NCBI RefSeq assembly: GCF_025061645.1
Contig: NZ_JANYMP010000029.1
Span: 70,298 to 119,311 of the forward strand
DNA length: 49,014 bases
Direction of reading: 5' to 3'
From: Umezawaea endophytica
Lineage (GTDB): Bacteria; Actinomycetota; Actinomycetes; Mycobacteriales; Pseudonocardiaceae
Positions within the stretch are counted from its first letter, which is position 1. Each line of letters begins with the position of its first letter. Both the position numbers and the translations under genes were made by a program. The notes under the pieces were generated by a model that saw nothing but the letters and a program-made list of their open reading frames with translations, did no database searches and was not told the DNA's origin. Shown here piece by piece: positions 42,725-49,014 of this stretch.

Positions 42725-44213
42725 GCACCTTCCCGGCGCCCGAGATCGGCAGGGTGTCGACGAACTCGACACTGCGTGGCGCCTTGTAGCCGGCGATGAA
42801 CTTCTTTGCTTGCTCCCGCAGCTCGTCCGCGGTCACCGAGGCGCCGGATCGCAACACGACGACGGCGTGCACGCGTTCACCCCACTTGGCGTCGGGTACT
42901 CCGATCACCGCGCACTGGGCGACTGCCGGGTGCTGGCTCAGGGCGTTCTCGACCTCGACGGAGTAGACGTTCTCCCCGCCGCTGACGATCATGTCCTTTA
43001 TCCGGTCCACGATGTACAGGTAGCCCTCACCGTCGAGGTAACCTCCGTCTCCCGTGTGCATCCAGCCGTCTCGCAGCGCCTGGGAGGTCTCTTCCGCCTT
43101 GCCCCAATAACCGAGCATGACGTGGCCGCCCCTGACCGCGATCTCGCCGACGGTTCCGCGCTGTACCTCGACACCGCCCGGATCGACGATGCGGACCTCG
43201 GCGTGGGGTGCCGCGCGCCCGGCGGAATGCAACAGGCCGCGCTCGTGGTCGGCGGGGGTCAGCAGTGTGGCGATCGGGGCCAGTTCGGTCATGCCGTAAG
43301 CCTGGACGAATCGCGCACCGGGAAGAGCGGCCATCGCGCGTTCGAGGACGGCCTTGTGGATCGGAGAAGCGCCGTAGAGCAGGGACCGCAGACTGGTCAG
43401 GTCGTACTCGGCCACTCGGGGATGGTCGACGAGCAGTTGAATCATGGTCGGGACCAGCAGGACGTCGGTGACCTGCTGCGCCTGCACAGCGGTCATCGTG
43501 GTCACCGGGTCGAACGACGGCAAGATCACGTGGCTGCCACCGGCCATCAGGGTCGCGCCCCACGAGGTGAGACAGGCGATGTGGAACAGCGGCGCCACAT
43601 GCAGGGTACGGCCACCTTGCGCGACCAGGCTGCCGGACGCACGGCCACCGAGCCATGAGGTGCCGAGGTTGTCGTGTGACAGCATCACCCCTTTGGGCAC
43701 GCCGGTCGTGCCGCCGGTGTAGAACAGGCCGGCCAGTTCCGCCCCGCCTCGGCGGACGTCGGGGACGGGTTGCGCAGCGGCGATCAGGTCCTCATAGGAC
43801 AGTGCGTCAACGGGAGCGGGACCATCGCCGATGTGGATGACCGTGGTCAAACAGGGTGACAGTTCACGCAACACCGGAAGCGTCTCGGCGAACGCGTCGT
43901 CAACCAGCAGCACCCGCGAGTCGGAGTCGATCAACGAGTATGCGATCTCCGTCGGACTCCAGCGGGTGTTGGCAGGGTTGAGCACCGCCCCCGCCCACGG
44001 CACGGCCAGCAGGTATTCGATGTAGCGGTCGGAGTTCTGCGCGAGGATCGCCACTCGGTCGCTCTCCCCCACTCCTAGCTCGCGCAGCGCCCCGGCAAAC
44101 CGGGAGACGCGATCCGCGACCTCGGCGAAGGTGCGACGTCGATCTCCGCAGATCGTCATCACCTCGTCGGGTTGCTGCTGAACGGCGCGGTGCAGTCCTT
44201 GCGTCAGGTACAT
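42669..44213 (-). CDS. Acyl-CoA synthetase (AMP-forming)
   Basis: A 514-aa member of the ANL superfamily, most like medium/long-chain fatty-acid or aryl-acid CoA ligases. The ATG at 44213 has GGAG 6 bases upstream. The adenylation motif reads YTGGTTGVPKGVMLSH; later DGWMHTGDGG, then IVDRIKDMIVSGGENV and the C-terminal lysine loop in GAGKVLKR are intact. It activates a carboxylic acid with ATP and CoA in the cytosol. It overlaps the AraC gene tail to tail by 56 bp. The LLM-type pseudogene lies upstream on the same strand (145 bp). Confidence 0.93.
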   Translation of the reverse strand: MYLTQGLHRAVQQQPDEVMTICGDRRRTFAEVADRVSRFAGALRELGVGESDRVAILAQNSDRYIEYLLAVPWAGAVLNPANTRWSPTEIAYSLIDSDSRVLLVDDAFAETLPVLRELSPCLTTVIHIGDGPAPVDALSYEDLIAAAQPVPDVRRGGAELAGLFYTGGTTGVPKGVMLSHDNLGTSWLGGRASGSLVAQGGRTLHVAPLFHIACLTSWGATLMAGGSHVILPSFDPVTTMTAVQAQQVTDVLLVPTMIQLLVDHPRVAEYDLTSLRSLLYGASPIHKAVLERAMAALPGARFVQAYGMTELAPIATLLTPADHERGLLHSAGRAAPHAEVRIVDPGGVEVQRGTVGEIAVRGGHVMLGYWGKAEETSQALRDGWMHTGDGGYLDGEGYLYIVDRIKDMIVSGGENVYSVEVENALSQHPAVAQCAVIGVPDAKWGERVHAVVVLRSGASVTADELREQAKKFIAGYKAPRSVEFVDTLPISGAGKVLKRVLRATHWGSVDRQVS

Positions 44214-44358
44214 CGAGCTCTCCAACTGTGAGTGACGGCAAGCCTGTCGCAGATCGGCCGTCGAGTCTTCATCAGGCGAGGCCAATCAAGAGCGGGGGTA
44301 GCTCTCCGGCGTCGACAAGCGAACCGCACCTGGTCCACGAACGTCCGGAGTATTCACA

Positions 44359-45051
44359 TCAACTACCTACGCCTGAGACGTCGAGGGCGTCAGTCACGGC
44401 ACGAAGGCTCACGATCCCCTGCTCGAAATCCTGTCCCATCAGCGAAACGGACAGCGTGGTGACCCCCGCCGCGGCAAGCGCCTTCATCTTGTCCACCAGG
44501 CGCTCCTTCGGGCCTAGCAACGCCGTCGCGTCCAGGAACTCCAGCGGAATCGCCGCCATCGCGCCCGCGTAGTCCCGCGACAGGTACTTCTCCTGGATCT
44601 CCGCCGCCTCGGCCGGAAAACCCATCCGCACCATCAGGTCGTTGTAGAAGTTCTGCTTCCGCGAACCCATGCCGCCCACGTACAACGCCGTGTACGCCCG
44701 AACCGGATCCGCACACGCCTTCCAGTCCTCCCCCACGACCAGCGGCACCGTCGGCACCACGTCGAACCCGTCCATCGTCTTGCCGACCCGCTCCCGGCCC
44801 GCCCTCACGCTCGCCAGCGACTCCGCCGAGAACTCCGACGAGAAGAAGATCGCCAGCCACCCGTCCGCGATCTCACCCGTCAACTCCAGGTTCTTCGGCC
44901 CCACCGCCGCCAGGTAGATCGAGATCTTCTCCCGAACAGGATGCACCGTGAGCTGCAACGCCTTACCCGGACCAAGCGGCAACGGCAACGTGTAATGCGC
45001 ACCGTCATACCGCAGCTTCTCCCGCGTGAGTGCCTTCTTCAGAAGGTAGGA
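44359..45051 (-). pseudogene. N-terminally truncated LLM-class F420-dependent oxidoreductase
   Basis: About 230 residues match the C-terminal two thirds of an LLM-class (luciferase-like, probably F420-dependent) oxidoreductase: ALTREKLRYDGAHYTLPLP, LTVHPVREKISIYLAAVGP, KNLELTGEIADGWLAIFFSS. The first about 110-120 residues, with the cofactor-binding strand and early barrel, are absent. Homology starts abruptly near 45051; the open frame continues to 45291 with unrelated sequence. No suitable start lies at the break. A deletion or insertion has removed the 5' part, so the product is probably inactive. Confidence 0.8.
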
Positions 45052-45427
45052 CTGGGATTCCCAGGAAGGCGACCACGACCGTGGTTCGGCAAGGATCCCT
45101 GAATCCGATCTCCGCTGGTGACTCGCCGAACGAGGACCCTTTCGGCCGACTTGGCTGGCCGTTGCCGCCGACATCAAGGTATTTCCCCTGCACCAGCAGG
45201 GACCTGACCCGTCGTAACGCTGCGCCTGGAAGGGTGGGAGGGCGAAACTCGGCCCGCTCTGGCCTCGGCGTCTGGCCTCGCCCTTCATCAATTCGAACCG
45301 GACGGTGAGGTTGATTCAAGTCCGACATCCGCCGAAAGCTCCATTCGTCCCACCGACTGACGCGGCGGCGGACCGCAGATCAGATCACCACGATTCGTCG
45401 CCCGCGCGTGTGTCCCACACATGGCGG
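45052..45427. other. Unassigned sequence at the truncation scar
   Basis: About 375 bp between the LLM break point and the next recognisable fragments. Open frames exist on both strands but none resembles a family I know, and codon use is unconvincing. Together with the transposase-like scrap at 45517-45603 it looks like debris of a rearrangement. Confidence 0.4.
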
Positions 45428-45571
45428 ATGGTCGACGATCCGGAGACCACCGTGGACGAGGTTTTCGACATGATCGACGCGGCCTGGGAGGCCGGCCGCG
45501 ACTCCGCGGGCGCGCATCACGACGCAATCCCTGTGGGCAGGCGCACAACACGACCCGTCACAGCGAGGTAG
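45428..45571 (+). CDS. Possible small protein or gene fragment
   Basis: A 47-aa frame from the ATG at 45428 begins MVDDPETTVDEVFDMIDAAW with GC-rich third positions like a real gene, then turns into low-quality sequence. No ribosome site is clear. It could be the remnant of a larger gene in the rearranged zone. I do not recognise it. Confidence 0.25.
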   Translation: MVDDPETTVDEVFDMIDAAWEAGRDSAGAHHDAIPVGRRTTRPVTAR

Positions 45572-45603
45572 GCGTGGGCCAGCATCGCACAGGTGATGGG
45601 CCG
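45517..45603 (-). pseudogene. Possible transposase C-terminal scrap
   Basis: Read on the minus strand this gives RPITCAMLAHAYLAVTG followed by a stop, resembling the RHITLAMLAHAYLAV pattern near the end of IS701/IS4-like transposases. Only about 17 residues are informative, so the call is tentative. It lies beside the truncated LLM gene. Confidence 0.35.
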
Positions 45604-45667
45604 CGTTGAGCAACCGCCGCATCCATCCGGCGCGCAGGCTACATGATCATGAAGTGCGGCCGGAGTA

Positions 45668-46021
45668 CTAAAGATCCCGGACGTCCTCCGCCCTGTAGCG
45701 CACGGCCTCCAGGTAGTTGTTCTGCGAGACCGTCACCCCGAGTTCACTGAAAACGTCGAGCATCTCGACGCCATTGCCGCGTATCTCCTCCGCCGTGCTC
45801 CGGAGGGCCTCTGCGAGCAACTCGGCACTCTCCCAGCGGGCCACGTTGATGAACTGGAACGGCCCATCGGCATCGACGTAGCGGTGAAAGACCCCATCCA
45901 GCAGGCCGGGCTGGCGCTCGACCACAGGCCGAATGGTCTCCTGCCAGAACGCGAAGAACCGTTCGACGTTCTGCGCCGGCATCGAGAAGTGAACAATGGT
46001 CGTGATGGCACCCATGGTCAC
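45668..46021 (-). CDS. ABM-domain (antibiotic biosynthesis monooxygenase-like) protein
   Basis: A 117-aa small protein with the dimeric alpha/beta-barrel (ABM) pattern: TIVHFSMPAQNVERFFAFW at the start, GLLDGVFHRYVD in the middle and FQFINVARWES as the central strand. It contains no cofactor motif, as usual for this cofactor-free group. The GTG at 46021 overlaps the preceding stop (GTGA); an ATG two codons later is possible. It is coupled to the quinone-oxidoreductase-like gene, so the two probably act on the same compound. Confidence 0.85.
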   Translation of the reverse strand: MTMGAITTIVHFSMPAQNVERFFAFWQETIRPVVERQPGLLDGVFHRYVDADGPFQFINVARWESAELLAEALRSTAEEIRGNGVEMLDVFSELGVTVSQNNYLEAVRYRAEDVRDL

Positions 46022-46932
46022 CGTCCGTTCCGCACAACGATGACGGTGCGGCCTGCGACGTGGCCCGCCTGGCTGGCCGCCTGCGCGTCGGCGGCCTGTT
46101 CAAGCGTGAAGGAGTTCGCGACCGGAATGCGCAACTGGCCGGATTCGAAGAGGCGCGCCGCCTCGGCGAGCGCCGCTGTGCGATCGCCGCCCGTCCCGGT
46201 GTTGATCTGGGCACCATGCTCAGGAGCGGTGAAGTCGGCGATGGAGAGTACTTTTGTCGCGTCGCCGGTGAGTTCGACCAGATCAGGGATGATGCCCGAG
46301 CCCGCGATGTCGAACGCCGCGTCGACGCCGTCGACGGCCAGGGCCCGAGCACGATCGACGAGGCCATGGCCGTAGACCGTGGGAATGGCACCGAGATCCG
46401 CGAGATAGGACTGGTTGGCCGCGCTCGCGGTGCCGATGACACGCACACCCCTGGAGATGGCGATCTGCGACAGCGCCGTGCCGACGCCTCCTGACGCGCC
46501 GCTGACCAGAATCGTCTGGCCGGCCGTAACGTGCAACTGGTCGAGAATGCGATGCGCCGTGGCGACCGGGACGCCATAACCGGCGGCCTCGGTGAAGCCG
46601 AGCATCTCAGGCTTGCGCGCCCAGGCTGACAGGACGGCGTACTCGGCATAGGTGTTCGCCCCGGTGCCGAACACGGCGGTGCCGGTCTCGATGCCCTCGA
46701 CTCCGAGCCCGACTTCGTCGACGACACCTGCGGCGTCCACTCCGGTCCCCGACGGAAACGTGACTGGTGCGATCTCCTTCAGGTGTCCCGCGCGGACCTT
46801 CCAGTCGAAGCCGTTGACGCCCGCGGCGTGGACCGCGATTCGGATCTGGCCCGGTCCGGCATGCGGCTCGGGAACCTCGGCCAGCTCCAGGACCTCGGGG
46901 CCGCCGTACTCGGCGTAGCAGATGCTCTTCAT
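46018..46932 (-). CDS. Zinc-free MDR oxidoreductase (quinone reductase-like)
   Basis: A 304-aa medium-chain dehydrogenase/reductase of the quinone oxidoreductase type. The N-terminal GroES-like domain shows AAGVNGFDWKVRAGH, and the Rossmann motif reads VSGASGGVGTALSQIA. Zinc-ligand cysteines are missing. The ATG at 46932 is 6 bases from a TATGAT -10, giving a leaderless mRNA; the frame upstream overlaps the divergent TetR. It likely reduces quinones or enones with NADPH. The ABM-domain gene is coupled downstream, and the divergent TetR is the likely repressor. Confidence 0.92.
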   Translation of the reverse strand: MKSICYAEYGGPEVLELAEVPEPHAGPGQIRIAVHAAGVNGFDWKVRAGHLKEIAPVTFPSGTGVDAAGVVDEVGLGVEGIETGTAVFGTGANTYAEYAVLSAWARKPEMLGFTEAAGYGVPVATAHRILDQLHVTAGQTILVSGASGGVGTALSQIAISRGVRVIGTASAANQSYLADLGAIPTVYGHGLVDRARALAVDGVDAAFDIAGSGIIPDLVELTGDATKVLSIADFTAPEHGAQINTGTGGDRTAALAEAARLFESGQLRIPVANSFTLEQAADAQAASQAGHVAGRTVIVVRNGR

Positions 46933-46938
46933 GGAACT

Positions 46939-46976
46939 ATCATACACAATGTTTGATAGAGATCGTTGTGTATGAT
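46939..46976. promoter_or_regulatory. Symmetric operator carrying both divergent -10 boxes
   Basis: Arms ATCATACACAA (46939-46949) and TTGTGTATGAT (46966-46976) are exact complements. Each arm contains TATGAT reading outward, and each box ends 6 bases before a start codon (46932 leftward, 46983 rightward). An overlapping smaller dyad TATCA...TGATA (46938-46958) is also present. One bound repressor would cover both promoters. Confidence 0.75.
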
Positions 46977-46982
46977 TGACGC

Positions 46983-47555
46983 ATGGAGACGCGGAAAGCG
47001 CCGGAGGGCACGGTCGACCCACGCGTCCAGCGAACGAAGTCGCACGTCCTCGCGCTCACACGGATGCTGCTGGCCGACGGCGGCCCGACCGCGGTGACCT
47101 ATCAGGAACTGTCGAAGCAGGCCCGAGTGACCAGGCAGACGCTGTACCGACACTGGCCGACCCGCGAGGCGCTGTTCGTCGACCTGGCACTGGAACACGC
47201 GGAAGCGGGGATGCCAGACGGTTCCGGTTCCGCGGAGGACGTCGTCGCCGCGTTCCTGTTCGGACTACGCGACGGCATGAACGACCCGGCCAGCGCAGCA
47301 CCGCTCACGACCCTGATCGCCTACGCCGACTCCGACAAAGGCTGTGCCGCCGCACTGCGTGAGATCGCGACCAACCGCAGATCCGCCCTGAACGTGTTGC
47401 TCGCGCCATTGGGAGCGCATCTCACGGCCGAGGAGTACGCGACGCTCTGCGGACCGGTGCTGTTCCAGCGGTTCCTCACTCGAACTCCCGCGAGCGATGA
47501 TCTCCTACGACAGCTCGCTGCCGATTGGGCTTCGAGCACTCCCAGCCCGTCGTAG
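46983..47555 (+). CDS. TetR-family regulator
   Basis: A 190-aa TetR-type regulator. The HTH lies at residues about 18-62 (TYQELSKQARVTRQTLYRHW). The ATG at 46983 follows a TATGAT -10 by 6 bases, so it is probably leaderless. The divergent quinone-reductase-like gene shares a palindromic operator whose arms contain both -10 boxes, so this protein is expected to repress both genes until a ligand, perhaps a quinone or other electrophile, binds. Confidence 0.92.
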   Translation: METRKAPEGTVDPRVQRTKSHVLALTRMLLADGGPTAVTYQELSKQARVTRQTLYRHWPTREALFVDLALEHAEAGMPDGSGSAEDVVAAFLFGLRDGMNDPASAAPLTTLIAYADSDKGCAAALREIATNRRSALNVLLAPLGAHLTAEEYATLCGPVLFQRFLTRTPASDDLLRQLAADWASSTPSPS

Positions 47556-47715
47556 ACAGGTCCACGTCACTCTGCTGGCCGAACTTGGCGTTCGCACGAG
47601 CGCTCCGTACGTCGTGGCGGTGCAGATCCCGAAAAGCATCTGGGCACTAGCCTGAACACGGCCACGCACCCCGAAGATCTGACAAGAATCCAGCCGGGAG
47701 AAGGAGCCGAGACCC

Positions 47716-48357
47716 GTGGTACGACCTCAGGACGAAAGGATCACCGATGCGGTACTCGACTCAGCCCGCGAATTGCTGGGCGAAGTCGGCTACCGCAACC
47801 TGACCGTCGAAGCGCTCGCCACGCGCGCCCGGACGACCAAGCCCGCCATCCGCCGACGGTGGCCGTCGCTGAAACACGTCATCGTCGACGCCATGGCGAC
47901 CGACAACAGCACGATGGCCGAGCCCGACACCGGCTGCACGCACTGCGACCTCGTCATACTGGTCGAAGAGCTACGCCGGTCCATGGACGACGTCACGCTC
48001 GGAAAGATCCTCCCGGCCCTGGTGATGGACCTGGCCGACGACGCGGACCTCAAGCGCCGGTTCCTGACCACGGCCTGGCAACCGCGGCGAGAACGCACCA
48101 ACCGGATCCTCGAACGTGGCATCGCCCGCGGCGAGCTGCGCCCGGACCTCGATCTCGAACTGGCCCAGGACCTGCTCGCGGCAACGGTCGTGTACCGATT
48201 CCTGTTCGCCCACGCACCCCTGGGACCGGACGTCAGCGAGCAGATCGTCGAATACTCCCTGGGCGGCATCGCCGGCGACGCCGAGGTCCGGCATGACGGC
48301 ACGTGTCGCACGGCGCACGGTGACGTCAGGAAACACGCCACCCGGCCGCGTCCCTGA
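47716..48357 (+). CDS. TetR-family regulator
   Basis: A 213-aa TetR-type regulator with HTH at residues about 8-55 (LTVEALATRARTTKPAIRRRW) and a TetR_C_11-like C-terminal domain. The GTG start has GGAGAAGGAG about 9 bases upstream. It lies just before, and in the same direction as, an MDR oxidoreductase whose promoter carries a 24-bp perfect palindrome, the likely binding site. Confidence 0.9.
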   Translation: MVRPQDERITDAVLDSARELLGEVGYRNLTVEALATRARTTKPAIRRRWPSLKHVIVDAMATDNSTMAEPDTGCTHCDLVILVEELRRSMDDVTLGKILPALVMDLADDADLKRRFLTTAWQPRRERTNRILERGIARGELRPDLDLELAQDLLAATVVYRFLFAHAPLGPDVSEQIVEYSLGGIAGDAEVRHDGTCRTAHGDVRKHATRPRP

Positions 48358-48412
48358 TCCAGACCGTCATCCGAGGGCCAGGACTCGAGCCCCTGACGGA
48401 CACCGGTCGCGA

Positions 48413-48461
48413 TTGACGGGTGACACGCAAGTCGATAACGTTCCGATCCGGATCGGAACGT
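48413..48461 (+). promoter_or_regulatory. Promoter with 24-bp perfect palindrome
   Basis: TTGACG (48413-48418), 17 bases, TAACGT (48436-48441): a good promoter. Overlapping the -10 and the start region is a perfect 24-bp palindrome (48438-48461) with half-site ACGTTCCGATCC. It drives the partial oxidoreductase gene and is the expected operator of the TetR encoded upstream. Confidence 0.75.
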
Positions 48462-48477
48462 AACGGAAGGAGATGCC

Positions 48478-49014
48478 GTGCTGACTGCTGTCGTCACATC
48501 ACCCGAGGAGCTAGCCGTGGTCCAGGCCCCGGAACCGGTTCCAGGGCCTGGACAGGTACTCATCGACGTCGACGCCGTCGGGGTCGGCTACGTCGACCTC
48601 ATGTCCCGCAGAGGCGAGTACTTCAACTTCCCCGGTGCCGGCGCGACGCCCGGCATCGAAGTCGTCGGCCGTGTCGCGACTACCGGCCCAGGCACTCCTG
48701 AAACCCTCGTGGGACAACGTTTTCTCGCGTTGTTGACCACCTTCGGCGGCTACGCCGAAAAAGTCGTCGCCAACGCGGATCGGCTGCTCCTCGCACCGGA
48801 CGGCCTCAGCGGGGACGACGTGGCCGCACTGGGCCTGAACGCACTGGTTGCCGAGAGCGCGCTGCACCGGGCGGAGGTGACCGCCGGGGACCGCGTGCTG
48901 ATCCTCGGCGCGGGCGGCGGGATCGGCGTGCTCGCCACCCAGATCGCTCATGCCCGCCAAGCCGAGGTCACCGTCGTCACCTCCTCGGCCGATCGCGGCG
49001 ATCGACTGCGCGCG
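48478..49014 (+). CDS. MDR oxidoreductase (quinone reductase-like), 3' end outside window
   Basis: The first 179 residues of a medium-chain dehydrogenase/reductase; no stop is reached. The GTG at 48478 follows GGAAGGAG at 5 bases; an ATG at 48473 stops at once. The N-terminal GroES-like part shows AVGVGYVDLMSRRGEY and TPGIEVVGRV, and the cofactor motif is LGAGGGIGVLATQIA. It is zinc-free as far as visible. It is preceded by a strong promoter with a TetR-type operator. It probably reduces a quinone, enone or aldehyde. Confidence 0.9.
   Translation, partial: MLTAVVTSPEELAVVQAPEPVPGPGQVLIDVDAVGVGYVDLMSRRGEYFNFPGAGATPGIEVVGRVATTGPGTPETLVGQRFLALLTTFGGYAEKVVANADRLLLAPDGLSGDDVAALGLNALVAESALHRAEVTAGDRVLILGAGGGIGVLATQIAHARQAEVTVVTSSADRGDRLRA

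Noticed and set aside
45005-45328. Minus-strand 107-codon frame at the LLM break point
   Set aside because: No recognisable homology; probably chance opening in rearranged DNA.
1-49014. Search for tRNA, rRNA, CRISPR arrays, riboswitches and complete insertion sequences
   Set aside because: No T-arm/anticodon patterns, rRNA-like blocks, regularly spaced repeats, known riboswitch cores or paired terminal repeats with an intact transposase were seen by eye.

Overview
The window is high-GC DNA (coding regions roughly 70% G+C) with many GTG/TTG starts, leaderless genes, LAL-type LuxR regulators, PAS-LuxR regulators and MmyB-like XRE regulators. This points to a filamentous actinomycete. The regulator repertoire suggests Pseudonocardiales (Saccharothrix/Lentzea/Amycolatopsis type), but that placement is an inference. 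I see no rRNA, tRNA, CRISPR array, intact insertion sequence or replication origin.

Left arm (1-12 kb): a minus-strand run of two large LAL regulators (4194-7154 and 1303-4191, 2 bases apart) leads into a cytochrome P450 (48-1223) closed by a hairpin at the window edge. It is preceded by a PAS-LuxR regulator (7389-8111). Then comes a divergent pair: an orphan 93-aa protein (9072-9353) and a 623-aa LuxR protein (9984-11855) whose N-terminus is a homologue of the small protein and which has no ATPase domain. The region looks like the regulatory edge of a biosynthetic locus that continues to the left.

Middle (12-25 kb): remnants of mobile or short HTH genes (12039-12246, 14090-14320) flank a DJ-1/PfpI enzyme with its divergent GlxA-type activator. 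A tightly coupled four-gene catabolic operon follows on the minus strand (MFS transporter, D-2-hydroxyacid dehydrogenase, AtuA-like protein, DUF4387 protein; 15490-19514), with a divergent LysR regulator and a metal-dependent cyclase/hydrolase. Next are an MmyB-like XRE regulator, a secreted beta-propeller protein, a second MmyB-like regulator and a second PAS-LuxR.

Second LAL locus (26-32.5 kb): two full-length LALs with a 278-aa protein between them. The small protein corresponds only to the helical core of a LAL, with neither ATPase nor DNA-binding domain. In the whole window there are four full LALs, one ATPase-less LAL and one core-only LAL. Both LALs of the P450 operon have arginine in place of the P-loop lysine.

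Right arm (32.7-49 kb): small enzymes paired with local regulators. These are a secreted lipase, an SDR, a SnoaL-like protein and an MmyB regulator that share a palindromic GGTCTGCCAGACC-type site also found before the MmyB gene at 22 kb; an alpha/beta hydrolase; a LysE exporter; a TetR/old-yellow-enzyme pair with an elaborate operator; an FAD monooxygenase; an AraC regulator; an acyl-CoA ligase; a truncated F420-type (LLM) oxidoreductase next to mobile-element scars; and two TetR/quinone-oxidoreductase units, the last enzyme running off the window. The right arm reads as a chain of independently regulated redox, detoxification or catabolic modules.
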